Part shown: positions 34,992-44,028 of the stretch, piece after piece
Layout of the letters: every line of letters starts with the position of its first letter
Position numbering within the stretch: the first letter of the stretch is position 1
Assembly (NCBI RefSeq): GCF_016100975.1
Contig: NZ_JACFRN010000004.1
Location: forward strand, 62,001-126,000
Source: Lactobacillus sp. W8174
GTDB lineage: Bacteria > Bacillota > Bacilli > Lactobacillales > Lactobacillaceae
Reading direction: 5' to 3'
Length of the DNA stretch: 64,000 bases
Notes under the pieces: generated by a model
Told to the model about the DNA's origin: nothing
The model's input: only the letters and a program-made list of their open reading frames with translations
Databases searched by the model: none
Made by a program: the position numbers and the translations under genes

Positions 34992-36287
34992 TCATTCCTT
35001 CTTCTGGTAAGCAATTTTTATTCCGATTTTTTCATTGATTTTAATTACTGGTAAAAGCAAAGCTATATCTAACAGAAACAGCAGTAGCGTAAAAATCAGC
35101 GTTGGCCAGTTACCATTTGTACCGAAAAATGAGACTAAAATTCCCGGGGTTCCTTTTAATATTTGATAAACACTCACAGGAATAATATGTAGGTTGACAG
35201 CAAATACTGCTAATGTCATGTTAATGAGCGGAATTAAGACACTCGGTAAAACAAATACTGGATTTAGGATTAAAGGTAAACCAACTGTAAACCCTAAGGT
35301 AGAACCAAAAGCAGCCGGCAATAAATTAAGTCTAGCATTTATTTCATTTTCCCTATTGTCTCGTCTTATTAAAAGCAATACAATCACAGCTAAAACAAGG
35401 CTAGCACCACCCATTATGCCATAACTGTTAATGAGTGAACTGCCCAAGTATTTGTATGGCACATTCCAGGAATTACCGTGTTTTAATGTATAAGTTAAAT
35501 TTTCAGCGGTAAAAGCATTGTTAACCGCCCCCGATAAAGACCGCAGCGGATAACCAATTCCAAGCCAATCTAAAAAAGTAATTACGGCAGAGAGTATTAA
35601 TACTTCACCGAAATTATTAGTAGTCTGAACCCGGCTGACAATTTCATTAAAACTGGCAGAGTTAAGCAACTTAAGTTGTAGTTCATATATCAAAATACCC
35701 AAAAGGATGCCCAGCATTAATGAAATACCACTAGGTAAAACAGCATCCCCTGCCCTTTTTTGAATTACTTTTGTGCCTTCATCTTTTACATAAGAAAAAT
35801 CTTTCCCTAACCAATGAAAAATTTGACCTACACAGTAGCCAACATTCAAAGCAATAAAAACCGCATTAATTTGTAACAAGCTGGCAGTAAAAGGCATGCG
35901 CGCATTACGACCACTACTAGATGCATACGAACAAAAAAGCATAATTAGAACAGCAGTTAAACCTGCCATAGTTGAATCTTTATGGTAAAGCCGTGCAGTA
36001 TAACGGGCCATAAAATAACTGGCATAGACGCCAAATACGCCAAAAGTAATTTCTACCATTCCACGGCAAACAAAAGATCCACCATACCAAATATGATCAG
36101 ATAAAACTGTATCTAAATTAAAAATATTATAAATCAGTCCATTGGGCGTAAAAATCAGATCATTAAACAACTTAAAATATGAGCCGACGACAGCAACTGG
36201 CATTAATACTGCCATGGTGCGCCTTGTCGCACGAAAAAAAGAAAAGTTCTGCAAACGAGCTAGCAAATTGATAGTAAATTCTTGCAT
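34992..36287 (-). CDS. PTS EIIC component, lactose/cellobiose family
   Basis: About 431 residues from the ATG at 36287 (AGGG nine nt upstream). It has about ten membrane segments and the RTMAVLMPVAVVGSYFKLF start and GGASLVLAVIVLL-type core of lactose/cellobiose IIC permeases; the substrate-binding loop around NAFTAENLTYTLKHGNSWNVPYK is divergent. No IIA or IIB gene is adjacent, so it must borrow partners encoded elsewhere or be an orphan. It begins a three-gene unit with the DUF915 hydrolase and UvrA-like protein, an unusual mix. Confidence 0.78.
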   Translation of the reverse strand: MQEFTINLLARLQNFSFFRATRRTMAVLMPVAVVGSYFKLFNDLIFTPNGLIYNIFNLDTVLSDHIWYGGSFVCRGMVEITFGVFGVYASYFMARYTARLYHKDSTMAGLTAVLIMLFCSYASSSGRNARMPFTASLLQINAVFIALNVGYCVGQIFHWLGKDFSYVKDEGTKVIQKRAGDAVLPSGISLMLGILLGILIYELQLKLLNSASFNEIVSRVQTTNNFGEVLILSAVITFLDWLGIGYPLRSLSGAVNNAFTAENLTYTLKHGNSWNVPYKYLGSSLINSYGIMGGASLVLAVIVLLLIRRDNRENEINARLNLLPAAFGSTLGFTVGLPLILNPVFVLPSVLIPLINMTLAVFAVNLHIIPVSVYQILKGTPGILVSFFGTNGNWPTLIFTLLLFLLDIALLLPVIKINEKIGIKIAYQKKE

Positions 36288-36436
36288 TAATTCAGACCCT
36301 AACATTGAATATTGTATTTAAAATAAAATAATACTCTATTTTTTTATTGCTAGCTATTTTTTATACCCTTAATTATTTTTTCTTATTAGTTATGAATAAA
36401 ATGGTATAATGAATGTATATTTTAAGGGGTTTAAAA

Positions 36437-36670
36437 ATGAGCAGAAAGAAAATCGAATTAACTGAAAAAGTAGCAAAGCTAACAGAAAAGTATTTGGAAG
36501 TTAACGATACTGATTTTAATGACTTAATTAACAAGGCACTAAAGCTATACCTGATGGATCATTTGAATTCCAGTCAAATCAAAGAAGCCCTTAAAAAGAC
36601 CGATGATTTCAACTCTAAATATGCTGGCAAATGGTTTCAAGAGAGTATTGAAGACTTAAACAAATACTAA
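36437..36670 (+). CDS. small helical protein, unknown
   Basis: The 77-residue acidic/basic protein MSRKKIELTEKVAKLT... has AGGGG nine nt upstream and an upstream TATAAT-like sequence near 36404. The N-terminal half (KVAKLTEKYLEVNDTDFNDLINKALKLYLMD) could form a ribbon-helix-helix-like DNA-binding unit such as an antitoxin, but no toxin gene follows: a terminator lies 19 nt downstream. I do not recognise the family. A complete promoter, ribosome-binding site, gene and terminator unit supports expression. Confidence 0.65.
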   Translation: MSRKKIELTEKVAKLTEKYLEVNDTDFNDLINKALKLYLMDHLNSSQIKEALKKTDDFNSKYAGKWFQESIEDLNKY

Positions 36671-36688
36671 TTTTTAAATAGACACTTA

Positions 36689-36722
36689 AAAAGAGCAGGA
36701 TAATGAACATCTTGCTCTTTTA
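36689..36722. terminator. bidirectional terminator
   Basis: A 13-bp stem with one G:U pair (36689-36701 with 36709-36721), flanked by A and T runs, lies between convergent genes. Confidence 0.8.
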
Positions 36723-36735
36723 GTTTATTATCAAT

Positions 36736-37443
36736 TTAATTTCTTAAATAGCGATCGCCAGCTAATCTGCGGTAAAAATTGGCTTTGGTGGTCTGTTCGT
36801 ATGGAACTAGCCAAATATAACCAATGCCAAAAGTTAGTACACTCAAAAGATACCAACCAATAAAACTTAAATTTAATACAAATAATTCCCATTTATGCCC
36901 ATTCATTAACTGACGGCTTAGCGTAATTGCTGTTGTTGCATGTACCTCTTGCCCACTTGCTACCAAGTCATTAACAATATAGGGCGTCATGGCATAAGAA
37001 TAAGACTTAATTAAGCCAGGGATAACTAATAATAAAGACCACAGAAATTGAAAAATATACTCACAAAGATAATTCAGAAATTCCGGTACAAACCGACCAT
37101 CAGTAAAAACAGAAAAAATACCTTTAAAAAAGCCTAACCTTTCTCCACGAGCAAAATGTAAGAAAGTAACCACCATACTCAACATAAAAAAGCTGCCAAT
37201 AAAAGTTAAACCAGTATCAGGACCTAATTGACCTGCCCAAAATGCAGGTTTAAACAGTGAATCAATTGAGCCGGTTCCCATGACATCATTTACATTATTT
37301 GCAATCTTAAGTGAATTGTTTATTGCTGGCCTAGCAAAAAAGAAACCGACAAACAAGGTCATTACTATACCAATAATAACTGCCCAGCCCCAGTTATGAC
37401 GCAGTTGATTTTTGGCTTCTAGTTTTAGTTCCGCTCTGTTCAT
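36736..37443 (-). CDS. DUF975 family membrane protein
   Basis: The 235-residue protein begins MNRAELKLEAKNQLRHNWGWAV, the classic DUF975 start, and has five to six membrane segments with the YSYAMTPYIVND motif. DUF975 proteins are widespread in Firmicutes and have no established function. AGGAG precedes the ATG. A gap of about 70 nt separates it from the candidate structured RNA at 37515-37643, which could be a separate RNA or its leader. Confidence 0.88.
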   Translation of the reverse strand: MNRAELKLEAKNQLRHNWGWAVIIGIVMTLFVGFFFARPAINNSLKIANNVNDVMGTGSIDSLFKPAFWAGQLGPDTGLTFIGSFFMLSMVVTFLHFARGERLGFFKGIFSVFTDGRFVPEFLNYLCEYIFQFLWSLLLVIPGLIKSYSYAMTPYIVNDLVASGQEVHATTAITLSRQLMNGHKWELFVLNLSFIGWYLLSVLTFGIGYIWLVPYEQTTKANFYRRLAGDRYLRN

Positions 37444-37514
37444 AACTTATCTCCTTATCTAGTATATATTAAATATATTTTACCCCCTAGCAATGGCAGA
37501 TAGCAATGAAAACA

Positions 37515-37643
37515 CTAAAAAAGCCTAGTTCCACCAACATCGGAACTAAGCTCACACAGTGTTTGTGCCACCATTACTGACCACATTATAGAAATTTTAC
37601 ATTTTCGCTACCGGAGAAAATGACTACTTCCCTATGGTGACAC
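37515..37643 (-). ncRNA. candidate structured RNA with own promoter and terminator
   Basis: On the minus strand an extended promoter (-35 TTGTTT at 37673-37678, 17 nt, TGC-TAAAAT at 37650-37655) is followed at once by a 12-bp helix: 37634-37645 pairs with 37563-37574 (one G:U). Inside is a perfect 7-bp hairpin (37616-37622 with 37600-37606). Downstream is an 11-bp terminator stem (37542-37552 with 37522-37532) and a T-run. This enclosed, bulged stem plus terminator could be a small RNA (6S-like shape) or a riboswitch for DUF975. It matches no RNA family I can name. Confidence 0.6.
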
Positions 37644-37681
37644 AACAGAATTTTAGCATGCAATTAACCAAAAAACAAGTT

Positions 37682-38656
37682 TCAACCAACTATATTTGCA
37701 CTGTCAGCCTTACGGCCAAGCAGTTCGAGCATGATTTGATTAATTTGACTTTTCAACTGGTTAAATTCACCTTCACGTGTTTTATTAGATTGTATTATCA
37801 CTATCGTTTTGGCATCATTAGTGCTGCGCATGAAAGTATAATAACCCTCTCCTGCACCATTAGCCGTTTTAGTTTTTAATTTTATATTATTATAAAAACC
37901 GCCATTATAATAAGCCGGAGGCCCAGACTGGTATAGTAATTTACGACTCTTTTGGGTTAACAAACTGCCAGAAAGCAGGTATCGCATTACTTTTGCTAGG
38001 TCATGATTGGACATCACTATTGAGCCAGCTCCTAATTCATTACGAGCCCCCCTTAACGCAACCTTATGCTTAACCACGTCATAGCGACCTTTGCGGTAAA
38101 TCATTCCAGGTACTAAATGACTGGAAATAATTTTACCTGGCTTTGACCATAAAAATTCTGTTTGTTTCAGCTTTAAAGGCTTGATATAGGTATCACGGAA
38201 TAACTGCTCGTAGCTTTGTCCAGTTACTTTACTCATAATGCCGCATAAGTACACATAATTTAGTGAACTATAGTGCCACTTATTTAATAAACTAGGTTCA
38301 AAAATAGTTTTAGCAGCATCATGTTGAATATTATCAGAGTCAGAGACAAAATGCTTTCTGCCCAATTTTGCTCCTGGTTTAAGATCAAGGCCTGCTGTCA
38401 TAGCTAACAGATTTTTAATTTTGACTTTTTGTGCCCCAGAAATTTGCGGATAAAATTTACTCAATTTATCCTGCAGGCTTAACTTGCCTTCCTGCACGAG
38501 CCGCATAATGATTGCAGCCGTCATAGATTTCTGTACAGAATTGATTAAATAACTAGTGTCAGTATTATTGCCTAAAGCATAGTTAAGCATTATTTTGCCA
38601 TTTTTAATGACTAGGATTGAGCCCTTAATTCCCAGGGCATCAACTTGCTGGCGCAC
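37682..38656 (-). CDS. serine hydrolase (beta-lactamase/PBP-like) at the end of the dlt operon
   Basis: The 324-residue protein has the SxxK motif SVQKSM and the second motif YSSLNY of class C beta-lactamase/DD-peptidase-like enzymes; a C-terminal H/KxG-type motif is less clear (TANGAGEGYYTF). It may act on D-alanyl esters or peptidoglycan. The likely start is a GTG at 38656 overlapping the dltD stop (TAGTG), with a stop codon 48 nt upstream in frame. As read, it lacks the signal peptide that such exported enzymes usually have, so the N-terminus may be lost by a frameshift or start at an unusual codon. Confidence 0.78.
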   Translation of the reverse strand: MRQQVDALGIKGSILVIKNGKIMLNYALGNNTDTSYLINSVQKSMTAAIIMRLVQEGKLSLQDKLSKFYPQISGAQKVKIKNLLAMTAGLDLKPGAKLGRKHFVSDSDNIQHDAAKTIFEPSLLNKWHYSSLNYVYLCGIMSKVTGQSYEQLFRDTYIKPLKLKQTEFLWSKPGKIISSHLVPGMIYRKGRYDVVKHKVALRGARNELGAGSIVMSNHDLAKVMRYLLSGSLLTQKSRKLLYQSGPPAYYNGGFYNNIKLKTKTANGAGEGYYTFMRSTNDAKTIVIIQSNKTREGEFNQLKSQINQIMLELLGRKADSANIVG

Positions 38657-39963
38657 TATTTTTCTTTTAAAGATTCTTTTGAACTGCCATTTACTGGATT
38701 TTCATCTGTTAAACTAACCTGGTATGGCTTCTTCTGCCACTTTTTACTATAAAAATAGTTATGTATATTATAATTGCGTGGCAGATCACTTTGCGCCATG
38801 AATGGCTTTACTGCCTTGTCAACAGCTACCCAGCCGCGCCAGCCCAGGTGAATAGTATCTTCCATGAAATACTGTTCACCACCACGCTTGGATAAATCAG
38901 TAACGTTATCAAAACCTTGACTAGCCAGTTGGTACTTAATCTTAGAAACAGCCTTCTGGTACATTGTTTGTGATAAGCCCGTGTAATTAGACCATTTTTC
39001 ATTAATCGGCGGGATAATGAACAGTACATTGGTATGCTGCTTGGCAAACTGGTGCAACATTAATTCAAAATCGCTGTATTCTACCGATTTAGTGTAATTA
39101 AAATGACGTTGACTATCTTTTAATTTGGCTAATAAACGTTTATTCAATCGTTTTTTGAAGAAACGATTGTTAATACCAAAATTATTAGAATTGGTGTTTA
39201 TAGCTGCCTGCTCACTTGCTACTTTATCTAAAGCCTTTATTGAATAGGTATTGGGCAATAACTTTGCTTGCTTATTGATCTTTTTAATGCGATCGCGCAA
39301 TTGGAAAGTGCTGAAGAATTTATCTTCATTGTTAAGCATGCGCCGCTGATTTTCTAAGTAAAAGCGCTGAAACCCAGTTAATTTTTGCCCTCGGGCAATT
39401 CTTTTCATACCCAGTTTGATAACGCCCTTCACTTCCGGCATCTGCAAGAAACGTTTAGCCGCATAGCGGTTAGTCACCGTGTCTTTTTTTATTCCTAAGA
39501 GAAAATTACAGGCCTGCAGCGGTGAATAGTACAGCGCGAAGGCATCCGGATTTTGACCCTTTTTAGTAAACCACTGTGGTGAAACAATGACTACGGCTTT
39601 TTTACCCTTAAGCTGTTTAGCAGTCCCCTGCATTTCCAAAAAATGTGCTAAGGATTGGCTGCCCGCTCCGCCTAATAAAAATGGCCGGTAATTGCGGTGA
39701 TATTTTTGCGCAATTACACTGGGATGCAATGGATCAAGCCTTGACAATTCACTTGACCCATAAAAAGGCACATAACCATCCTTAAACGCATCCTGTTTCA
39801 TTAAAGAGCCCTTAAAAATAGTATTAGTTTGCGAATTAGCCGCTTGATAAATGGCATCCTTAGAAAAAGTCCGCTCCCACGGCATTAAAAAGATAGCCAG
39901 TAGCAAGACAAATGCGCAAAGAACCGGGCCAAAAATATGCCACAGTCGGCGTTTGTTACTCAT
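38656..39963 (-). CDS. dltD: D-alanyl-lipoteichoic acid biosynthesis protein DltD
   Basis: The 435-residue protein has an N-terminal membrane anchor (about residues 8-26) and an extracellular SGNH-like domain with [17 protein letters not shown] (catalytic Ser), GAGSQS and a C-terminal [10 protein letters not shown] with the Asp/His pair. DltD acts outside the membrane in the final transfer of D-alanine to teichoic acid. The start overlaps the dltC stop by 8 nt. Confidence 0.95.
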   Translation of the reverse strand: MSNKRRLWHIFGPVLCAFVLLLAIFLMPWERTFSKDAIYQAANSQTNTIFKGSLMKQDAFKDGYVPFYGSSELSRLDPLHPSVIAQKYHRNYRPFLLGGAGSQSLAHFLEMQGTAKQLKGKKAVVIVSPQWFTKKGQNPDAFALYYSPLQACNFLLGIKKDTVTNRYAAKRFLQMPEVKGVIKLGMKRIARGQKLTGFQRFYLENQRRMLNNEDKFFSTFQLRDRIKKINKQAKLLPNTYSIKALDKVASEQAAINTNSNNFGINNRFFKKRLNKRLLAKLKDSQRHFNYTKSVEYSDFELMLHQFAKQHTNVLFIIPPINEKWSNYTGLSQTMYQKAVSKIKYQLASQGFDNVTDLSKRGGEQYFMEDTIHLGWRGWVAVDKAVKPFMAQSDLPRNYNIHNYFYSKKWQKKPYQVSLTDENPVNGSSKESLKEK

Positions 39964-40195
39964 TTTCTAAATTTTCCACCTTTGCCACAATTTTATTGGG
40001 CGTATCCCATTCATTTCTGTCAAATTCAGAAACGGGTACATCTATCTGGAACTTTTCTTGCAAATTTAACAGCATTTGGACACTGGCCATTGAATCCATT
40101 AGACCATTAGCAAAAATATTCTCATCCATTTTGTCTGTTAAATCCTCACCAGTTAAATCTTGTAAAATTGCTAAAACTTCTTTTTTGGTATCCAT
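39956..40195 (-). CDS. dltC: D-alanyl carrier protein DltC
   Basis: A 79-residue acyl-carrier-like protein with the phosphopantetheine attachment Ser35 in [10 protein letters not shown] and the usual acidic surface. It carries D-alanine from DltA to the DltB/DltX/DltD export machinery. It lies 28 nt after dltB. Confidence 0.95.
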   Translation of the reverse strand: MDTKKEVLAILQDLTGEDLTDKMDENIFANGLMDSMASVQMLLNLQEKFQIDVPVSEFDRNEWDTPNKIVAKVENLENE

Positions 40196-40223
40196 GTTAA
40201 AACTCCTTAAATAAAATCATTGA

Positions 40224-41468
40224 CTATTGCCAGCCAAACCATAACTGACTGAGAAAACCTGAAAAAATCAGGAAACTAAAACACACTACATTAAAAGTTA
40301 CAAAAATTGCCAGCCATTTCGTATATTTGTTCGATGGCAATTTATCTTTGTGCTTCTTTTTAAACCGCAGCCAGCAATCATTGATAATGATGGCAAAAGC
40401 ATGGAACAAGCCATAAACAATATAATACCAGGTTAGTCCATGCCAGAAGCCCATCACTAAAAATAAGAGCAGGTAAGCAGCCTGTGACAGCCTGACTGGG
40501 TTCTTGAACAGCTTTTTCTTCATTGCAAAGAAGGTAAAACGCATGTAGATGTAGTCCCGGAACCAGAAAGACAGGGTCATGTGCCAGCGGTTCCAGAATT
40601 CTTTGATGTTTTGCGAAATAAACGGCTTGTTAAAGTTCATTGGGGTGTGAATACCCATAAAGTAGGAAATTGACACGGCAAATAAAGAATAGCCCGCAAA
40701 GTCAAAGAATAAATACATGCTGTAGCAGTACATATAAGCTACTACCCACCAGGAAAGTTTCAACCCGCCCACAGCTGTACCTGTAATTAAAGCAGCTCGG
40801 GTAATTCGGGGCAGCCAATAGGTGCCAAAGAACCAGCCAAGAACAAATTTATATAAGAAGCCTTGAAACAGATAACGTGTTGCCAGCTCTAAATCGTTTA
40901 GATACTGTTCACGCTTTGGCACCGTGTCGCATTCTTTAGCAAATCTGCGGTAACGATCGATCGGTCCCGAAGAAATAGTTGGAAAGAATAAAAGAAAACG
41001 AAGATAGGTCCCCAAGTTAAGTTCTTTAATAGCGCCATCGCGGACTTCCATCACGACCTGAACTGTCTTAAAGGTCAGATAAGATATCCCCAAAAAAGCC
41101 AGCACTCCTGGAATTTTTGCTTGCGGAAAAGCAGTCTGTACTTTAACCAAAACCAAAGGCACAATTGCCAAAATTACAGCAAAGTAGAAAACCCAGGTTC
41201 TATTTGGACTGTTCTTGCGGCGGCGATAATAAAGATAGCCATAAGTGACCAGCAACTGAAACAAAATATAGATGATTAAATTAACGCCCTGCTGCCACTT
41301 TTCACCATCAAAAATGAGAAACAAGAAAACTAGTGAGAACACAACCTCATAGATTTTCAAGCGGTGGCCCCAATACAGTCCAATGATGATGGGTATTAAG
41401 CCAATCATCAAATAGACGAAATAATGCGGATTGGAATAAGGCTGCAAGTTAATGAAATTAGCGTTCAC
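40224..41468 (-). CDS. dltB: MBOAT acyltransferase DltB
   Basis: The 414-residue polytopic membrane protein has about eleven segments and the MBOAT motif around FWHGLTWYYIVYG with the conserved active-site His; NRWHMTLSFWFRDYIY is the second family block. It passes D-alanine from DltC across the membrane. The start overlaps the dltA stop by one base. Confidence 0.95.
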   Translation of the reverse strand: MNANFINLQPYSNPHYFVYLMIGLIPIIIGLYWGHRLKIYEVVFSLVFLFLIFDGEKWQQGVNLIIYILFQLLVTYGYLYYRRRKNSPNRTWVFYFAVILAIVPLVLVKVQTAFPQAKIPGVLAFLGISYLTFKTVQVVMEVRDGAIKELNLGTYLRFLLFFPTISSGPIDRYRRFAKECDTVPKREQYLNDLELATRYLFQGFLYKFVLGWFFGTYWLPRITRAALITGTAVGGLKLSWWVVAYMYCYSMYLFFDFAGYSLFAVSISYFMGIHTPMNFNKPFISQNIKEFWNRWHMTLSFWFRDYIYMRFTFFAMKKKLFKNPVRLSQAAYLLLFLVMGFWHGLTWYYIVYGLFHAFAIIINDCWLRFKKKHKDKLPSNKYTKWLAIFVTFNVVCFSFLIFSGFLSQLWFGWQ

Positions 41469-42982
41469 TACTCGTTGACCTCCTTAATGACGGCCTTAAT
41501 ATCAACTTTACCATTTTGCGAGACCGGCAATGTTTCACGGTAAACATAACGCTGCGGAATCATGTACGGCATCAGTTCTTTAGCTAAATCTGCTCTGATC
41601 ATCTTAGTAATTTCTGCTTCAGAATACTTTTCTTTCACGCCATCTTTGAGTTTAATTTCGGCAACTATTTGCTTAACCGTATGATCTTGATTATATTTTG
41701 GTGCAGCTACGCCGTGATCAACCAACTTGTTCATACCTATATAATGGTTAATTTCTTCTAATTCTATGCGATAGCCGTTAAACTTGATTTGGAAATCGAT
41801 TCTGCCGCGGTAAAAGAGCATATCCTGGTCAAAGAAGCCTTCATCCCCTGAGCGGTGGCTCATATATTGGTCACCCGGATTTTTAAAGAAAGCTTTGACC
41901 GTTTTTTCCGGATTATTCATATAACCTTTAGAAGTACTTGGTCCAGAAATAATAATTTCACCTTCATCTGGCTGGTCACCTTTAGATTTATCAATGATAA
42001 TTTTGGTATCTGCTTTAACCTTGCCAATTGGGAGACGATCATATTTCTTTAAGACAGCATCAGTAATTTCTACCTGAGTAACTGCAACTGTAGTTTCAGT
42101 CGGGCCATAAGTATTAAAAACTCGTGCCTGCGGGAATTTCTTTTTTAACATTACCACCTCAGTATGCGGCAGCTCTTCGCCACAAAACATAAAGTGGGTC
42201 AGATTTGGATGATGCTTTTCGTCAAAAGTCTTATCTAAAAAACACATTTGGGCAAATGACGGCGTTGAGACCCAGACATTAAATTGTAGTTTAGGCAAAG
42301 TCTGGAACAATTGCGCAAAATTTTGCGTAACTTCATGCGGCAGAGCCACCAATTTCCCTGCACCGACTAAAGCAGGATAAAGACTCATGACTGAGAGGTC
42401 AAATGAATACGGTGCTTGAGACAAAAAAGAAGGGTGCTTCGGCAAGTCAAAGTCCGTCATTTCCCAGTTGACGAAACTGAGCAGGTTATTATGACTGATT
42501 TGCACGCCTTTAGGTTTACCACTTGTGCCTGAAGTAAAAATGACGTAAAAATTGTCATCACCTTGAACAAAGTTGGCAGGATCAGGTTCAAAATCCCCCT
42601 TTTCTACATCAGCAGGATGCACTACTTTAATAGGTGGCAAATCAATTTTCGGCAGTTCATCAATTGCTAAAATTGCTTCAGCATGAGAAACTTCCTGAAT
42701 CATAACAATTCTTTCAGCATTTGAATAGCTGGCAATAGGAATATAAGCATGTCCCGACTTAACACAACCAAGAAAACTGGCGATCATTTCAAAATCCTGC
42801 CCGCCCCAGATCATCACTGGGCTTTGAGGTGAAAGATTTAAACTTACAATTTTATGAGCCCATTCATCTGAGCGCTTTTTTAAATCACCATAAGTATTGG
42901 TTTTGCCCAAATAATCATAGGCTATGCGTTCTGGCTCTACTTGAGCAACTTCATCAATTTTTTTAATTACATTTTCAATCAT
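41468..42982 (-). CDS. dltA: D-alanine--D-alanyl carrier protein ligase DltA
   Basis: The 504-residue adenylate-forming enzyme has the P-loop FTSGTSGKPKGVQ, FNTYGPTETTVA, the YRGRIDFQIKFNGYRIELEEIN hinge region and the C-terminal catalytic Lys in LPVSQNGKVD. It activates D-alanine with ATP and loads it on DltC. It starts 15 nt after the dltX stop with only a weak ribosome-binding site, consistent with coupling. Confidence 0.96.
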   Translation of the reverse strand: MIENVIKKIDEVAQVEPERIAYDYLGKTNTYGDLKKRSDEWAHKIVSLNLSPQSPVMIWGGQDFEMIASFLGCVKSGHAYIPIASYSNAERIVMIQEVSHAEAILAIDELPKIDLPPIKVVHPADVEKGDFEPDPANFVQGDDNFYVIFTSGTSGKPKGVQISHNNLLSFVNWEMTDFDLPKHPSFLSQAPYSFDLSVMSLYPALVGAGKLVALPHEVTQNFAQLFQTLPKLQFNVWVSTPSFAQMCFLDKTFDEKHHPNLTHFMFCGEELPHTEVVMLKKKFPQARVFNTYGPTETTVAVTQVEITDAVLKKYDRLPIGKVKADTKIIIDKSKGDQPDEGEIIISGPSTSKGYMNNPEKTVKAFFKNPGDQYMSHRSGDEGFFDQDMLFYRGRIDFQIKFNGYRIELEEINHYIGMNKLVDHGVAAPKYNQDHTVKQIVAEIKLKDGVKEKYSEAEITKMIRADLAKELMPYMIPQRYVYRETLPVSQNGKVDIKAVIKEVNE

Positions 42983-42997
42983 ATTATCGTACCAGCT

Positions 42998-43150
42998 TTA
43001 AAATTCATTGTAGATAAAGTGAACAGATGTTAAACCACTATATTGGTACAAATAAATCAGTACCATTAAAATGACGCAATAGATAATTGTCGTCAAAACA
43101 AACTTACCAATACGTTTAGCGCGTGAATCCGTTTTTTCTTTTTTAGCCAT
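42998..43150 (-). CDS. dltX: DltX, teichoic acid D-alanylation accessory protein
   Basis: A 50-residue protein: a charged N-terminus (MAKKEKTDSRAKRIGKF), one hydrophobic segment (about residues 18-37) and the conserved C-terminus HFIYNEF. DltX precedes dltA in many Firmicutes, and its C-terminal motif is needed for D-alanylation as a partner of DltB/DltD. It is the first gene of the operon, preceded by GAAAG and a promoter region with a GTACTAT dyad (43182-43200). Confidence 0.92.
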   Translation of the reverse strand: MAKKEKTDSRAKRIGKFVLTTIIYCVILMVLIYLYQYSGLTSVHFIYNEF

Positions 43151-43181
43151 AATTTCATATCTTTCTCAATATTAATAAAAT

Positions 43182-43200
43182 GTACTATCGAATATAGTAC
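43182..43200 (-). promoter_or_regulatory. dyad in the dlt promoter region
   Basis: GTACTAT (43182-43188) and ATAGTAC (43194-43200) are perfect inverted arms around a 5-nt centre, overlapping a plausible -10 (TATATT). It suits binding of a repressor or response regulator to control dlt; the regulator is not in the window. Confidence 0.5.
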
Positions 43201-43264
43201 TACTAAAGATTTGCAACTAAAAAAATCCTCTTAAACTTTTACCAAATTTAAACATTTCTCCTTA

Positions 43265-43582
43265 TTATCCGTTATTCAACTTTCGGCAATCATTATAAGC
43301 AAAACAAAGCGGAACTAAAATGATAAATGAACCAAAAAGCACGGTAAGCAGTAGTAAAATAAAAATGTTTGTTGGCTTTAGCCAGCGTTCACTTTGAGCA
43401 GTTGTCAAAATATAAACAGCAAATAAGACTGTAAAAATGAGTTCCCCTAAAAGCGTGTATCCTAAAGCACCTTGACTAAACATCTGATACAGCCAAAGCC
43501 AGCCAGATGCTGGCAGCAGGCAAAGCCACCCTGAAAAACGAAGCCAAAAAACGATCTTTTTACGATAATCTTGTTTTCCCAT
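43265..43582 (-). CDS. small membrane protein, unknown
   Basis: The 105-residue protein has three hydrophobic segments (about 15-33, 40-58, 69-92) and a short charged tail. AGGAG lies about 6 nt before the ATG. It is upstream of dltX on the same strand with 115 nt between, and a dlt promoter lies in that gap, so it is probably a separate unit. No recognised family. Confidence 0.65.
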   Translation of the reverse strand: MGKQDYRKKIVFWLRFSGWLCLLPASGWLWLYQMFSQGALGYTLLGELIFTVLFAVYILTTAQSERWLKPTNIFILLLLTVLFGSFIILVPLCFAYNDCRKLNNG

Positions 43583-43720
43583 TTTTCTCCTTAAAATTTC
43601 AATTTTTCAAATAAAGTAAAACTAATTATAACAAGGAGTTTTGCAACAAACAATTTTGTAGTTACTCAAAATTTGCATTTTGAGATTTTCGTCATACTTT
43701 TTTCACATTTTCTAGTTATA

Positions 43721-43789
43721 CTATAATTGTGATATAGGAAAGATATACATTTTTCTTATATCACACTCAACTTTTTGTTTTTCATTCAT
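43721..43789 (-). CDS. candidate 22-residue peptide ORF (module A)
   Basis: GGAGG is 3 nt before ATG AAT GAA (7 nt before the next ATG, which gives a 9-residue peptide). The peptide starts MNEKQKVEC and ends in a TAG inside the hairpin of module A. It is not hydrophobic. It may be a leader or a spurious ORF. Confidence 0.25.
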   Translation of the reverse strand: MNEKQKVECDIRKMYIFPISQL

Positions 43790-43968
43790 ACTCCTCCAAG
43801 TATAATAATGAAAAAACCGAAATGACTTTACAGGTCATTTTCATATCTATCCCTTTCGACTCACGTGCGTTACGTGAGTTTTTCTATGCTCTTAAACAGT
43901 TCTAAAGAAATTCTTTACTCTTTTATAAGAGTTTTTCTACTTTAACTTCATATTTTAGAGATATCATT

Positions 43969-44028
43969 TTAAATGTAGTAAGCAAATAGCAAGCTTACTA
44001 CATACTCCCACTTTTTTATTTCATTCAT
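43969..44028 (-). CDS. candidate 19-residue peptide ORF (module B)
   Basis: GAAGGAG with 5-nt spacing precedes MNEIKKWEYVVSLLFAYYI, a charged head with a hydrophobic tail as in small membrane-active or leader peptides. The 3' half of the ORF is the 10-bp hairpin itself. The upstream hairpin (44061-44081) would be in the 5' leader. It may be a type I toxin-like peptide or a leader peptide; no family recognised. Confidence 0.35.
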   Translation of the reverse strand: MNEIKKWEYVVSLLFAYYI

